Part shown: piece by piece, positions 17,301 through 25,504 of the stretch
Layout: every line of letters starts with the position of its first letter
Numbering within the stretch: the first letter of the stretch is position 1
Assembly: GCF_001619585.1 (NCBI RefSeq)
Contig: NZ_LQNT01000012.1
Coordinates: 1-64,000 of the forward strand
From: Bhargavaea cecembensis
GTDB taxonomy: Bacteria; Bacillota; Bacilli; Bacillales_A; Planococcaceae
Direction of reading: 5' to 3'
Length of the DNA: 64,000 bases
The notes under the pieces: generated by a model
The model's input: the letters and a program-made list of their open reading frames with translations, nothing else
Databases searched by the model: none
What the model was told of the DNA's origin: nothing
Position numbers and translations under genes: made by a program

Positions 17301-18137
17301 ATGAAGAAATTTGTCCTGTTCCTGCTTTTGATCGCCGCGTTTGCCGCGTATGTCGTCTATGATAACGGGCGGCTGTCGGTGACGGACTATACCGTGTCGG
17401 ACAACCGGATTCCCGAGTCATTCGACGGACTGAAAATTGTCCAGATTTCGGATGTCCATGACGCGGAATTCGGCGGGGAGCAGGCGGATCTGATCGAGGC
17501 TGTCCGCCGGGAAAATCCGGATTATATTTTCCTGACAGGGGACTTCATCGACAGCAACCGGTATTTCCCGGATCGCAGCCTGGCGATGATTCCCGCACTT
17601 ACCGGGATGGCTGAAGTCTTCTATGTAACAGGAAACCATGAAGTCGCGACCAATGAGGTCGATGAATTCACAGCCGCCCTTTCGGATGCGGGTGTCCGTG
17701 TGCTCCGGAACCAGGCGATGGTGGTCGGCTCGGGAAACAGCCGCATTGCGATTGCGGGAATTGACGATCCGCTCACTGGTGTCGGCACAGAAGAAGAGTC
17801 GGCATACACGCGGCATTCGATCGAACAGGCGACCGCGGATGTACCGGAAGGGATGTTCACCATCCTGCTTGCCCACCGGCCGGAGCAGTTCGGGACATAC
17901 GCGGACATGGACATTCCGCTCGTTTTTTCCGGACATGCGCATGGAGGACAGGTCCGAATCCCGTTTGTCGGCGGGCTCAACTCGCCCGGGCAGGGCTGGT
18001 TTCCGGAGCTGACATCGGGCATCCATGAACAGGGCGGAACACAGCTTGTCATCAGCCGCGGGCTCGGCAACAGCCAAATTCCGATCCGCCTCCTCAATAC
18101 ACCGGAGATTGTCTCCGTCACCCTCCAATCCGAATAA
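17301..18137 (+). CDS. Membrane-anchored metallophosphoesterase (YkuE/YaeI type)
   Basis: This 278-residue calcineurin-like phosphoesterase has an N-terminal hydrophobic anchor (about 3-21). The dimetal motifs are in order: ISDVHDAEFG (D-x-H), LTGDFIDSN (GD), VTGNHE (GNHE), LAHRPE and FSGHAHGGQVRIP (GHxH). Relatives in this subfamily act on lipid-linked or UDP-lipid phosphodiesters at the membrane. ATG follows AGGGAGAAAGGAAG. It is monocistronic and converges on the dehydrogenase gene. A -10 TACAAT lies at about 17247-17252. Confidence 0.9.
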   Translation: MKKFVLFLLLIAAFAAYVVYDNGRLSVTDYTVSDNRIPESFDGLKIVQISDVHDAEFGGEQADLIEAVRRENPDYIFLTGDFIDSNRYFPDRSLAMIPALTGMAEVFYVTGNHEVATNEVDEFTAALSDAGVRVLRNQAMVVGSGNSRIAIAGIDDPLTGVGTEEESAYTRHSIEQATADVPEGMFTILLAHRPEQFGTYADMDIPLVFSGHAHGGQVRIPFVGGLNSPGQGWFPELTSGIHEQGGTQLVISRGLGNSQIPIRLLNTPEIVSVTLQSE

Positions 18138-18144
18138 CGAAAGC

Positions 18145-18182
18145 GACACCCGGGTACGGCGTTCAGCCGCTGCCCGGGTGTC
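18145..18182. terminator. Bidirectional terminator overlapping the end of a gene
   Basis: GACACCCGGGTACGGC pairs with GCCGCTGCCCGGGTGTC. The last codons of the minus-strand dehydrogenase gene (which stops at 18163) lie inside this stem. Confidence 0.75.
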
Positions 18183-19230
18183 TGATTTCCATGAGGCGGT
18201 CGTCTCCTTCCCTGGGAGTGCCGCGCCCGTCCGTGTTGTTGGTAATGAAATAAACCGATTCTCCGTCAGAAAACACATCCCGCACCCGCCCGTAGCCTTC
18301 GATCCGCTGGAGAAGACTGCCGGTCCCGGGATCGAATACCAGGACCGCTTCACCCCGAAGCGCAGCCGCATAGAGCAGGCCTTCGTGATAGGCCAGGCCG
18401 GAAGGGGACCAGGTGTCAGCGGCTCCGGAAGTCGCAATCGGACCCTCCATGCCTTCCTGCTGTTCTGTCCCCTGGATCACCGGCCAGCCGTAGTTTCGCC
18501 CTTCAATAATGCGGTTCAGTTCATCGTTTGCCGTCTGCCCGTGTTCGGTCGCATACATCACGCCGTTTTCGTCCCAGGCAAGCCCCTGAGGATTTCGATG
18601 TCCCATCGTGTACACCTCGAATTCGCCGGACTTATTCATCTGGAGGATTTTGCCGTTCAGCGACTCCGGGTCCTGTGCGGTGCCGGGCTCGTGCCGGTCG
18701 CCGACAGTCGCGAAAAGGGTGCCGTCGGGGGACATGGCGAGCCGGCCCCCATGGTGCACCGGTCCCGACATCACCATATCCAGATGGATCTCCGTCTCTT
18801 GCCAGCCGCTGTCACCGCGCTTGAGCGTAACGATCCGGTTGACCGGACCGGTTGTCCCTTCGTAGGTGTAGTAGGCGTAAGCCTCCTGATTTTCTCCGAA
18901 TCCGGGTTTCAGGACAAAGCCCATCAGGCCCGCCTCTGACGCACCGGACAGCCGAGCGGAAAGCTCGGCATCCAGCCGTCTCACTGCCCCGTCTGTTCCG
19001 GCTTCCGCGATGGTCCCGCCCCGTTCGGTGATGTAAAAGGTATCCCCATGCCGGGCGATCGACCAGGGGGAACGCAAACCGGCTGCGACTTCCGTAATCT
19101 CTTCCTGCGCGCCGTCCTGATCCTGCTCCTGCTCAGCACTTTCTTCAACAGGTCCGATCGTTTCCTTCGCTTCGTCCGAACAGCCTGCCATGACCAACAG
19201 GAGAACAAATACAGCCGCAATCCGTCTCAT
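18163..19230 (-). CDS. Glucose/sorbosone dehydrogenase-like lipoprotein (PQQ-type beta-propeller)
   Basis: This 355-residue extracellular lipoprotein has signal MRRIAAVFVLLLVMAGC (Cys17), an acidic linker and a six-bladed propeller of the glucose/sorbosone (Asd/YliI) dehydrogenase family. Visible motifs are LRSPWSIARHGDTFYITERGG, VHHGGRLAMSPDGTLFATVGD and GHRNPQGLAWDENGVMYATEHG. Family members oxidise aldose sugars with PQQ; cofactor use here is not certain. ATG 19230 has a perfect AAAGGAGGG site, whereas the upstream in-frame ATGs do not. Its 3' end forms part of a terminator stem. Confidence 0.85.
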   Translation of the reverse strand: MRRIAAVFVLLLVMAGCSDEAKETIGPVEESAEQEQDQDGAQEEITEVAAGLRSPWSIARHGDTFYITERGGTIAEAGTDGAVRRLDAELSARLSGASEAGLMGFVLKPGFGENQEAYAYYTYEGTTGPVNRIVTLKRGDSGWQETEIHLDMVMSGPVHHGGRLAMSPDGTLFATVGDRHEPGTAQDPESLNGKILQMNKSGEFEVYTMGHRNPQGLAWDENGVMYATEHGQTANDELNRIIEGRNYGWPVIQGTEQQEGMEGPIATSGAADTWSPSGLAYHEGLLYAAALRGEAVLVFDPGTGSLLQRIEGYGRVRDVFSDGESVYFITNNTDGRGTPREGDDRLMEIRHPGSG

Positions 19231-19303
19231 CCGGACCCTCCTTTTCGCCGGTGTTTCCTTCATCATACCCGATGGGCCTTTTTCCGTCCCGCCTGCACTT
19301 TGC

Positions 19304-19309
19304 TATAAT
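19304..19309 (+). promoter_or_regulatory. -10 element of the MFS gene
   Basis: TATAAT lies 31 bp before the chosen ATG; the -35 is weak. Confidence 0.45.
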
Positions 19310-19339
19310 GGGAGAATCAGTGGATGGGAAGTGTTGTTA

Positions 19340-20548
19340 ATGGATAACTGGACGGACCGACCCGCATATACGATGAGGGACTCTGCATTCTGGAAGATCA
19401 TCGGGGCACTTGGATTTGCCTCGCTGTTTGTGTTCGCGGCGATGTATACGACGCAGCCGCTCCTGCCGCTGTTCACGGAGGAGTTCGGCGTATCGGTCTC
19501 CTCTTCCAGTTTGTCCGTCTCCCTCACAACGCTCGGGCTGATCGTCGGCCTGCTTGTCATCAGCTTCCTGTCCGACCGCCACGGGCGGACGCTTTACATC
19601 AAATGGTCGGTCGCGCTCTCCGTGATTCCATTTTTCATCATGCCGCTGACCGATTCGTTCTGGCTGATTCTCACTCTCCGTTTCCTGCAGGGCTTCACGC
19701 TCGCAGGGGTTCCAGCGGCGGCAATCGCTTATATTAACGAGGAAGTGGACCGGAGAAGTGTCAGCTTCGCAACCTCGCTTTACATCTCGACAAACGCGCT
19801 CGGGGGAATGGTCGGGCGCGTGCTGACGGGGTATGTCACCGAGCATTATTCTTGGGAGACTGCGTTCTATGGACTTGGCATCGCCGGGGCACTGATCGCG
19901 GCTGCAGTCATCTTCCTCCTGCCGAAGTCCAGACGGTTTGAGGCGGCGGACGGTACTGCGCGTCAGGACATGGAAGCGTTCCTGTTCCACCTGAAGAACC
20001 CGCTCCTGCTCATTTCGTTCGGCCTCGGAATCGTCCTTCAGCTGAGCTTCACCGGCGTCTGGACATTCCTGCCGTTCCATCTGCAGGGGGATCCATTCGG
20101 CCTGTCGCTGGAAGCCATCTCCTATACATACTTTGCGTACGGAATCGGCGTAATCGGCTCGCCGCTTGCCGGCTGGCTTTCCGACCGGCTCGGCATCAGG
20201 CCGGTCCGGATGGCCGGTGTGCTCATCCTGTCGGCGGGGATTCTGATCGCACTTTCAGAAAGTGTCACCATGATTGTCGTGGGGCTGTGTGTCATCTGCC
20301 TCGGCTTCTTTACTGCCCATTCGCTCACAGCGGCCACGGTCGGCCGCGATGCGACCCATCACAAGGGCAGCGCCTCCAGTCTTTATCTCGTCTCCTATTA
20401 TGTCGGAGTCGCCGCGGGAAGTACGCTGCTGTCGCCGCTTTGGATGGCTGGCGGCTGGACGCTCCTCATCCTGTTCACAGCGACCATACCGGTCGTTTAC
20501 CTGGTGTTTGCCATCACCTTGCGGAAGCGGCTTGCGGCACACGCGTAA
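19340..20548 (+). CDS. MFS transporter
   Basis: This major facilitator of 402 residues has about twelve helices. The motif-A loop is LLVISFLSDRHGRTLYIKWS after helix 2, with a second copy GWLSDRLGIRPVRMAG in the second half. The N-terminal FAAMYTTQPLLPLFTEEFGVS is typical of YnfM/arabinose-efflux-like exporters. The open frame extends back to 19190, but the extension overlaps the divergent gene's leader and precedes TATAAT, so ATG 19340 with a GGGAAG site is preferred. The substrate is unknown. Confidence 0.87.
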   Translation: MDNWTDRPAYTMRDSAFWKIIGALGFASLFVFAAMYTTQPLLPLFTEEFGVSVSSSSLSVSLTTLGLIVGLLVISFLSDRHGRTLYIKWSVALSVIPFFIMPLTDSFWLILTLRFLQGFTLAGVPAAAIAYINEEVDRRSVSFATSLYISTNALGGMVGRVLTGYVTEHYSWETAFYGLGIAGALIAAAVIFLLPKSRRFEAADGTARQDMEAFLFHLKNPLLLISFGLGIVLQLSFTGVWTFLPFHLQGDPFGLSLEAISYTYFAYGIGVIGSPLAGWLSDRLGIRPVRMAGVLILSAGILIALSESVTMIVVGLCVICLGFFTAHSLTAATVGRDATHHKGSASSLYLVSYYVGVAAGSTLLSPLWMAGGWTLLILFTATIPVVYLVFAITLRKRLAAHA

Positions 20549-20566
20549 TACCCTATGTATCCATAC

Positions 20567-20605
20567 GAAAAGCCATGCACCCATTGAGGATGCATGGCTT
20601 TTTCT
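20567..20605. terminator. Bidirectional terminator
   Basis: AAAAGCCATGCA pairs with TGCATGGCTTTTT between the MFS gene and the convergent DASS symporter gene. Confidence 0.85.
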
Positions 20606-20610
20606 AATTC

Positions 20611-22260
20611 TTATTTCAGGAACTCCGGCAGCGTGTTCAGGTCGATGCCAAACACGACCGGCAACAGGAACCAGATAAACAGCGGCACGAGGATGATGCC
20701 CATGATGTTAAGGGCAAGTCCTGCCTTCGCCATATCGGGAATCCGCAGATAACCGGAACCGAACACAACGGCGTTCGGCGGTGTTGCGACCGGCAGCATG
20801 AATGCGCATGAAGCAGCAACGCCGGCTGCGACCATGAGCGCGAATGGATGGACGCCGAGTGCGACAGCGAGTGCGCCCATGATCGGATACATCATCGCGG
20901 CTGTCGCGGTGTTGGACGTGATCTCGGTCAGGAAGATGACGAGTGCCGTGACGACAATGATGACAACGATGAGCGGAACGGCATCAAGTGCCGTCAGCTG
21001 GCTGCCGATCCATTCGGACAGCCCCGACCCGACAAAGCCGGCTGCAATCGCGAGACCGCCGCCGAACAGAAGCAGAATGCCCCATGGAAGTTTGACGGCC
21101 GTCTCCCAGTCAAGCAGCCGGTCACCCTTTACGTTCACCGCCGGGATGACGAACAGGGCAATTGCAAAGAACATCGCAATGACACCGTCACTGATTCCCG
21201 GCAGGAAGTTCTGCAGGAAGAACGAACGCGTGATCCAGGAAAGCGCAGCAAGGACGAAGACCGCAAACACCAGCTTCTCTTCCGTGGATGCACTGCCGAG
21301 CTTTGCCTTTTCTTTGTCGACCATCTCGCGTCCCCCGGGCAATTCTTTTATTTTTTGCGGGTAGGCGATCTTTACGAGATACAGCCAGATCAGGAAAATG
21401 AACAGCCAGGCGAACGGCGTCCCGAATAGCATCCACTGGCCGAATGAAATTTCGATGCCATACATTTTCTCCATCGCGGCAGCGAGCGCCGTGTTCGGCG
21501 GAGTGCCGATAAGCGTCGCAATCCCGCCGACAGAAGCAGAGTATGCGATCCCCAGCATCAGCGCCTTGCCGAAACCGAAGTTTTCCTGCGATGTATCCAC
21601 GGATGGGTCGTTCTTAAGTGCATCGGCGACCTGATAGGTAATGGCCAGGCCGATTGGCACCATCATCATCGCAGTCGCCGTGTTGGAGATCCACATCGAC
21701 AGGAAGCCGGTCGCGACCATGAAGCCGAGCACGATTCTATTGATATTCGTGCCGATCGCAGAAATGATCGTGAGCGCGATGCGCCGGTGGAGGTTCCACT
21801 TTTCCATCGCGAGCGCGATCATGAAGCCGCCCATGAAGAGGAAGATGTTTTCGTCGCCGTAGGCGGAAGCGGTGGCCTTCACGTCCATTCCGCCGGCGAG
21901 CGGGAAGAGGACAAGCGGCAGCAGGGAAGTAACCGGAATCGGCACGGCCTCGGTGATCCACCAGGCCGCCATCCAGACCGTTCCCGCCAAGATGGCGCGT
22001 GCCTCCGGCGACAGCCCTTCCGGATCGAAGAACAACAGAATCAGGAAAAAGAGCAGCGGGCCGGCGATGAGCCCGATCAGCTGGGCAGTCGTGTAGCTGC
22101 GCTCATTCCGCTTGCTTTCCGGGTCCTTCTCCGTGTAGCCGAATGGCGCCCCCGAGCCTTCGGCATTCATCATGACCTTGTTTGGCCGGATAAAGAACGT
22201 AAAAAGCCGTTTGACTTCATCGTGCCAATCCCACATCCGGGACCAGGCGTTTTGAAACAT
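20611..22260 (-). CDS. DASS-family sodium/dicarboxylate (SLC13) symporter
   Basis: This 549-residue carrier takes up dicarboxylates or other anions with sodium. Both family SNT substrate/Na motifs are visible (SMWISNTATAMMMVPIG, and LTEITSNTATAAMMYPIMG). About eleven to twelve helices plus an N-terminal cytoplasmic segment of about 50 residues are present, so it is slightly longer than S. aureus SdcS. ATG 22260 has an AAGGGGG site. A minus-strand promoter is proposed at 22307-22336. It diverges from the dehydrogenase/Tat operon. Confidence 0.9.
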   Translation of the reverse strand: MFQNAWSRMWDWHDEVKRLFTFFIRPNKVMMNAEGSGAPFGYTEKDPESKRNERSYTTAQLIGLIAGPLLFFLILLFFDPEGLSPEARAILAGTVWMAAWWITEAVPIPVTSLLPLVLFPLAGGMDVKATASAYGDENIFLFMGGFMIALAMEKWNLHRRIALTIISAIGTNINRIVLGFMVATGFLSMWISNTATAMMMVPIGLAITYQVADALKNDPSVDTSQENFGFGKALMLGIAYSASVGGIATLIGTPPNTALAAAMEKMYGIEISFGQWMLFGTPFAWLFIFLIWLYLVKIAYPQKIKELPGGREMVDKEKAKLGSASTEEKLVFAVFVLAALSWITRSFFLQNFLPGISDGVIAMFFAIALFVIPAVNVKGDRLLDWETAVKLPWGILLLFGGGLAIAAGFVGSGLSEWIGSQLTALDAVPLIVVIIVVTALVIFLTEITSNTATAAMMYPIMGALAVALGVHPFALMVAAGVAASCAFMLPVATPPNAVVFGSGYLRIPDMAKAGLALNIMGIILVPLFIWFLLPVVFGIDLNTLPEFLK

Positions 22261-22306
22261 ATGTATAACCCCCTTCGTAGTTCGCTGTAACTAAACAGTC
22301 ATAATT

Positions 22307-22336
22307 ATTATACGGGGTGTTCCATCACAGAAACAA
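22307..22336 (-). promoter_or_regulatory. Promoter of the DASS symporter gene
   Basis: On the minus strand, TTGTTT (22336-22331), 18-bp spacer and TATAAT (22312-22307) lie 47 bp ahead of the ATG. Confidence 0.55.
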
Positions 22337-22468
22337 TCAGTTTTTTGGGAGAATGCAGACTGTTGCTACGAAAGACTCATTGTCAGAGAGAATCTCCAAT
22401 CTATTAGAATGATTTTAAAATGTGGAAGTTTAATAGATGAGAGGCGAGGGAAGAGGCGGGAAGGGTAT

Positions 22469-22547
22469 GAATATGAGGACGAAGCATGCATTACCGGTAT
22501 AAAAAGGAATTCCGGGAGGTATGCTTCGTTGTAGATTTCTCATATTC
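22469..22547 (+). promoter_or_regulatory. Long stem-loop in the leader of the dehydrogenase/Tat operon
   Basis: GAATATGAG (22469-22477) pairs with CTCATATTC (22539-22547). Inside it, ACGAAGCATGC (22479-22489) pairs with GTATGCTTCGT (22519-22529) with one G-U pair. A 9-nt one-sided bulge lies between the stems and a 29-nt loop carries CCGG repeats. No T-run follows, and the ribosome site AAAGGAGG begins about 11 nt after the stem. It may be a regulatory or stabilising 5' structure, or a dyad operator. Confidence 0.6.
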
Positions 22548-22573
22548 AAAGAACATACAAAGGAGGAACAGGC

Positions 22574-23329
22574 ATGGCGGATGAAAAGAAAGACGTCTCC
22601 CGTCGAGATTTTCTCAAGACGGCGGGCGTAGCGACCGGTGCCCTGGTCGGAGGCGGCGTCATTGGCGGTCTCATCGGATACAACGCTAAGGATGGCGGCA
22701 ATGCGACCAAGGAGGGGGAACGGAGCGGTGGCAGGGCGGACCAGTCGGCAGGTTCACCGAGCGGCCGCATGTTCTTCACGAACGACCATGACTTCAATAT
22801 CCTTTCAGAGGCGACGGAGCGGATTTTCCCTGAGGACGACCTCGGACCGGGTGCCATCGGACTGGGAGTGCCGTACTTTATCGACCATCAGCTGGCCGGC
22901 GCTTACGGCAACAATGAAAAAGAGTATATGCAGGGGCCGTTCTACGCTCCGCAGGCGACACAGGGCTACCAGAGCCGTTTAAGGCGGAAGGATATCTTCC
23001 TTCAAGGTATCCACAAAATGGAGCAAGAGGCGCAGAACCGGTTCGAAACGAGCTTTGCCGAACTGGATGGCGACCAGATGGATGAAATCATCACGGCCTT
23101 CCAGAAGGATGAAGTTGAAATGGAAGGTGTGTCAGCCGCCTTCTTCTTCCGCCTGCTCCGTTCTGCAGTGCTCGAGGGAGCCTATTCGGATCCGATGTAC
23201 GGCGGCAACAAAGGGATGGAAGGTTGGAAGATGAAAGGTTTCCCTGGTCACCAGGCAGCCTACATCGACAAGATCGACAGCGAGGATTTCGTCGAGATCG
23301 ATCCACAGTCCCTTGGCGGACATCACTGA
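22574..23329 (+). CDS. Gluconate 2-dehydrogenase subunit 3-like protein with Tat signal
   Basis: This 251-residue small subunit of a membrane-associated GMC dehydrogenase begins with a twin-arginine signal (SRRDFLKTAGVATGALVGGG, about residues 9-28). The subunit 3 domain (about 70-240) follows, with typical segments such as ILSEATERIFPEDDLGPGA and FFRLLRSAVLEGAYSDPMYGGN. The protein is expected to be exported folded, carrying the flavoprotein partner with it. It is the first gene of the operon with the GMC subunit 18 bp downstream and TatA/TatC beyond. The long leader hairpin lies just upstream. Confidence 0.88.
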   Translation: MADEKKDVSRRDFLKTAGVATGALVGGGVIGGLIGYNAKDGGNATKEGERSGGRADQSAGSPSGRMFFTNDHDFNILSEATERIFPEDDLGPGAIGLGVPYFIDHQLAGAYGNNEKEYMQGPFYAPQATQGYQSRLRRKDIFLQGIHKMEQEAQNRFETSFAELDGDQMDEIITAFQKDEVEMEGVSAAFFFRLLRSAVLEGAYSDPMYGGNKGMEGWKMKGFPGHQAAYIDKIDSEDFVEIDPQSLGGHH

Positions 23330-23347
23330 TTTTAGGAGGGTAAAGGA

Positions 23348-25060
23348 ATGGCCACAACATTGGACAAAGTAGATGTCGTAACGGTTGGTGCAGGCTGGAC
23401 CGGCGGCATCATTGCAGCGGAAGCGGCTAAGGCGGGACTGAAAGTCGTAAGCATTGAAAGAGGTCGGGAGCGGGGAACTGAAGATTTCCTTCGCGTCCAT
23501 GACGAATACCGGTATGCCATCCGTTATGAACTGATGCAGGATCTGTCGAAGGAAACCATCACATTCAGGAACAAGAGGGACCAGCGGGCACTCCCGATGA
23601 GGACGATGGGTTCGTTCCTTCTGGGTGAAGGGCTCGGCGGTGCGGGTACGCACTGGAACGGTCAGACCTGGCGGTTCCTGCCATATGATTTCGAGATCAA
23701 GACATTATCTGATAAAAAATACGGCGCGGACAAGCTGGGACCGGAATACCAACTCCAGGACTGGGGCATTACATACGACGAGTTGGAGCCGTATTACGAT
23801 ACATTTGAGAAAACTGCCGGACTATCAGGGGATGATACAAACCCGTTCGCCGGAAAGCGATCCAATCCGTTTCCGACACCGCCGATGAAGAAAACACCGA
23901 TCCTGCAGAAATTCGAGAATGCGACAAAAGACCTTGGGTATACCGCATTCATGATCCCTTCGGCCAACCTGTCCGAAGCCTATACGAACCCGGATGGCCA
24001 GACGATCAATGCCTGCATGTACTGCGGATTCTGCGAGCGGTTCGGCTGCGAATACGGTGCAAAGACATCACCTGAGATCACAGTCATCCCAACGGCGAGG
24101 GAGACGGGGAATTTCGAAGTCCGGTTCCACTCCAATGTTGTAGAAGTCCTTCATGAGGGCGGAAAAGCGACGGGGGTCCGGTACGTCAACTGGATGTCCG
24201 GAGAGGAATTCATCCAGCCGGCGGAAACCGTCGTCCTGACGAGCTATGTCATGAATAACGCAAAGTTGCTCATGGTCTCGGACATCGGAGAGATGTACGA
24301 TCCAAAGACGGGCCGCGGAACGCTTGGTCGCAACTATTGCTATCAGATTCTTCCGGGGGCGACCGGTTTCTTTGATGAACAATTCAATACCTTCATGGGT
24401 GCCGGATCTCTGGGGATGGCCATTGACGATTTTAATGGAGACAACTTCGACCACAGCGACCTTGATTTCCTGCACGGAAGCCTATTGACAATGACCCAGA
24501 CCGGGGTGCGGCCGATCGCCACAAACCCTGTGCCGCCGGACACGCCTTCTTGGGGAGCCGAATTTAAGAAAGCGTCCATCGAGAATTACACAAGAGTCCT
24601 TTCGGTCGGCTCAGAGGGTGCCTCGCTTCCGCACCGGGACAACTACCTGACACTTGATCCAACTTACAAGGATGCTTACGGAGTGCCGCTCCTGCAGCTT
24701 ACCTACAACTTCACAGACCAGGACCGTGCCCTTCATAAGTTCATTACGGAGAAAGCGGTCGAAATCATGGAGGAAATGGGAGCTAAGCAGACGATCGGAA
24801 GCAACCCGATCACCGACTATGACATCGTGCCTTACCAGACGACGCACAACACCGGCGGTACCGTCATGGGCGCCGACCCGGCCACAAGTGTCGTCAACAA
24901 CTATCTGCAGCACTGGGACATGGACAACCTGTTCGTCGTCGGTGCGGGGAACTTCGCGCACAACGGCGGCTATAACCCGACCGGTACGGTCGGCGCATTG
25001 GCCTACCGTGCGGCAGAAGGCATCATTAAGTACAGCAAAGAAGGCGGCTCGCTAGTTTAA
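23348..25060 (+). CDS. GMC-family flavoprotein dehydrogenase (gluconate 2-dehydrogenase-like)
   Basis: This catalytic subunit of 570 residues binds FAD through an N-terminal Rossmann motif VGAGWTGG (about 12-19). Further GMC features are GEGLGGAGTHWNG, a Cys cluster (MYCGFCERFGCEYG), and the C-terminal active-site region TTHNTGGTVMGADP with NGGYNPTGTVGALAYRAAEG. Substrates of this family include gluconate, sorbitol and glucose. No signal peptide is present, which fits piggy-back export with the Tat-tagged subunit 3. I see no cytochrome subunit gene nearby, so the electron acceptor is unclear. Confidence 0.88.
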   Translation: MATTLDKVDVVTVGAGWTGGIIAAEAAKAGLKVVSIERGRERGTEDFLRVHDEYRYAIRYELMQDLSKETITFRNKRDQRALPMRTMGSFLLGEGLGGAGTHWNGQTWRFLPYDFEIKTLSDKKYGADKLGPEYQLQDWGITYDELEPYYDTFEKTAGLSGDDTNPFAGKRSNPFPTPPMKKTPILQKFENATKDLGYTAFMIPSANLSEAYTNPDGQTINACMYCGFCERFGCEYGAKTSPEITVIPTARETGNFEVRFHSNVVEVLHEGGKATGVRYVNWMSGEEFIQPAETVVLTSYVMNNAKLLMVSDIGEMYDPKTGRGTLGRNYCYQILPGATGFFDEQFNTFMGAGSLGMAIDDFNGDNFDHSDLDFLHGSLLTMTQTGVRPIATNPVPPDTPSWGAEFKKASIENYTRVLSVGSEGASLPHRDNYLTLDPTYKDAYGVPLLQLTYNFTDQDRALHKFITEKAVEIMEEMGAKQTIGSNPITDYDIVPYQTTHNTGGTVMGADPATSVVNNYLQHWDMDNLFVVGAGNFAHNGGYNPTGTVGALAYRAAEGIIKYSKEGGSLV

Positions 25061-25069
25061 GTGCTGATA

Positions 25070-25160
25070 GCGCCGTTAAGAGGCTTATGACCCGAGCCTC
25101 TGGTGCCAGAAGCCGGATAGTCCAAGTACGGAAGGCATGGAGGTTTACCCTAACCTTCCC
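25070..25160 (+). ncRNA. Structured intergenic RNA between dehydrogenase and tatA (candidate)
   Basis: Stem GCGCC/GGTGC (25070-25074 with 25102-25106) encloses a perfect 7-bp stem AGAGGCT/AGCCTCT (25079-25085 with 25095-25101) with a 9-nt loop. A second hairpin GGAAGG/CCTTCC (25130-25135 with 25154-25159) has a competing pairing AGGTT/AACCT. No T-run follows, so it is not a terminator. It could set tatA translation or stability; I do not recognise it as a known riboswitch class. Confidence 0.45.
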
Positions 25161-25194
25161 AGTGGAACTCTATTAATAAAAGGAGGCGATCCGC

Positions 25195-25404
25195 ATGGGT
25201 GGCATCGCAAGCATCGGTGTTCCGGGACTGATCATTATTCTCGTCATCATCCTGATCCTGTTCGGTCCAAGGAAGCTGCCTGAAGTCGGTTCGGCCGTCG
25301 GAAAGACGCTGTCCGAATTCAAGAAGTCGGCAAAAGACATCATGGACGACGACGATGACAAGCCGAGAAAAGATGAATTGAAAGAAGAGCGTAAAGAAGC
25401 GTAA
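25195..25404 (+). CDS. tatA: Twin-arginine translocase subunit TatA
   Basis: This 69-residue Tat pore-forming subunit has a short N-terminal helix ([19 protein letters not shown]), the hinge GP and the amphipathic helix [23 protein letters not shown], then an acidic stretch and a basic tail. The length fits Gram-positive TatA/TatAd. GGAGG lies 7-8 bp before the ATG. It is encoded directly after its likely substrate genes and before tatC, like phoD-tatAd-tatCd in B. subtilis. Confidence 0.95.
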   Translation: MGGIASIGVPGLIIILVIILILFGPRKLPEVGSAVGKTLSEFKKSAKDIMDDDDDKPRKDELKEERKEA

Positions 25405-25455
25405 CGGCAGGACCGGCTGGGCCGCCCGGCGGCTTGGGCCCGGTCTGCCGTTTTT
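25404..25455 (+). terminator. Large hairpin with T-run between tatA and tatC
   Basis: ACGGCAGGACCGG pairs with CCGGTCTGCCGT around a GC-rich inner stem; TTTTT follows. It would act as an attenuating terminator, giving more TatA than TatC. Confidence 0.75.
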
Positions 25456-25504
25456 GGCGCTTCTCTGTGAATCATGAGGCGTTCAAAGACAGGAAGTGAT
25501 CGAT

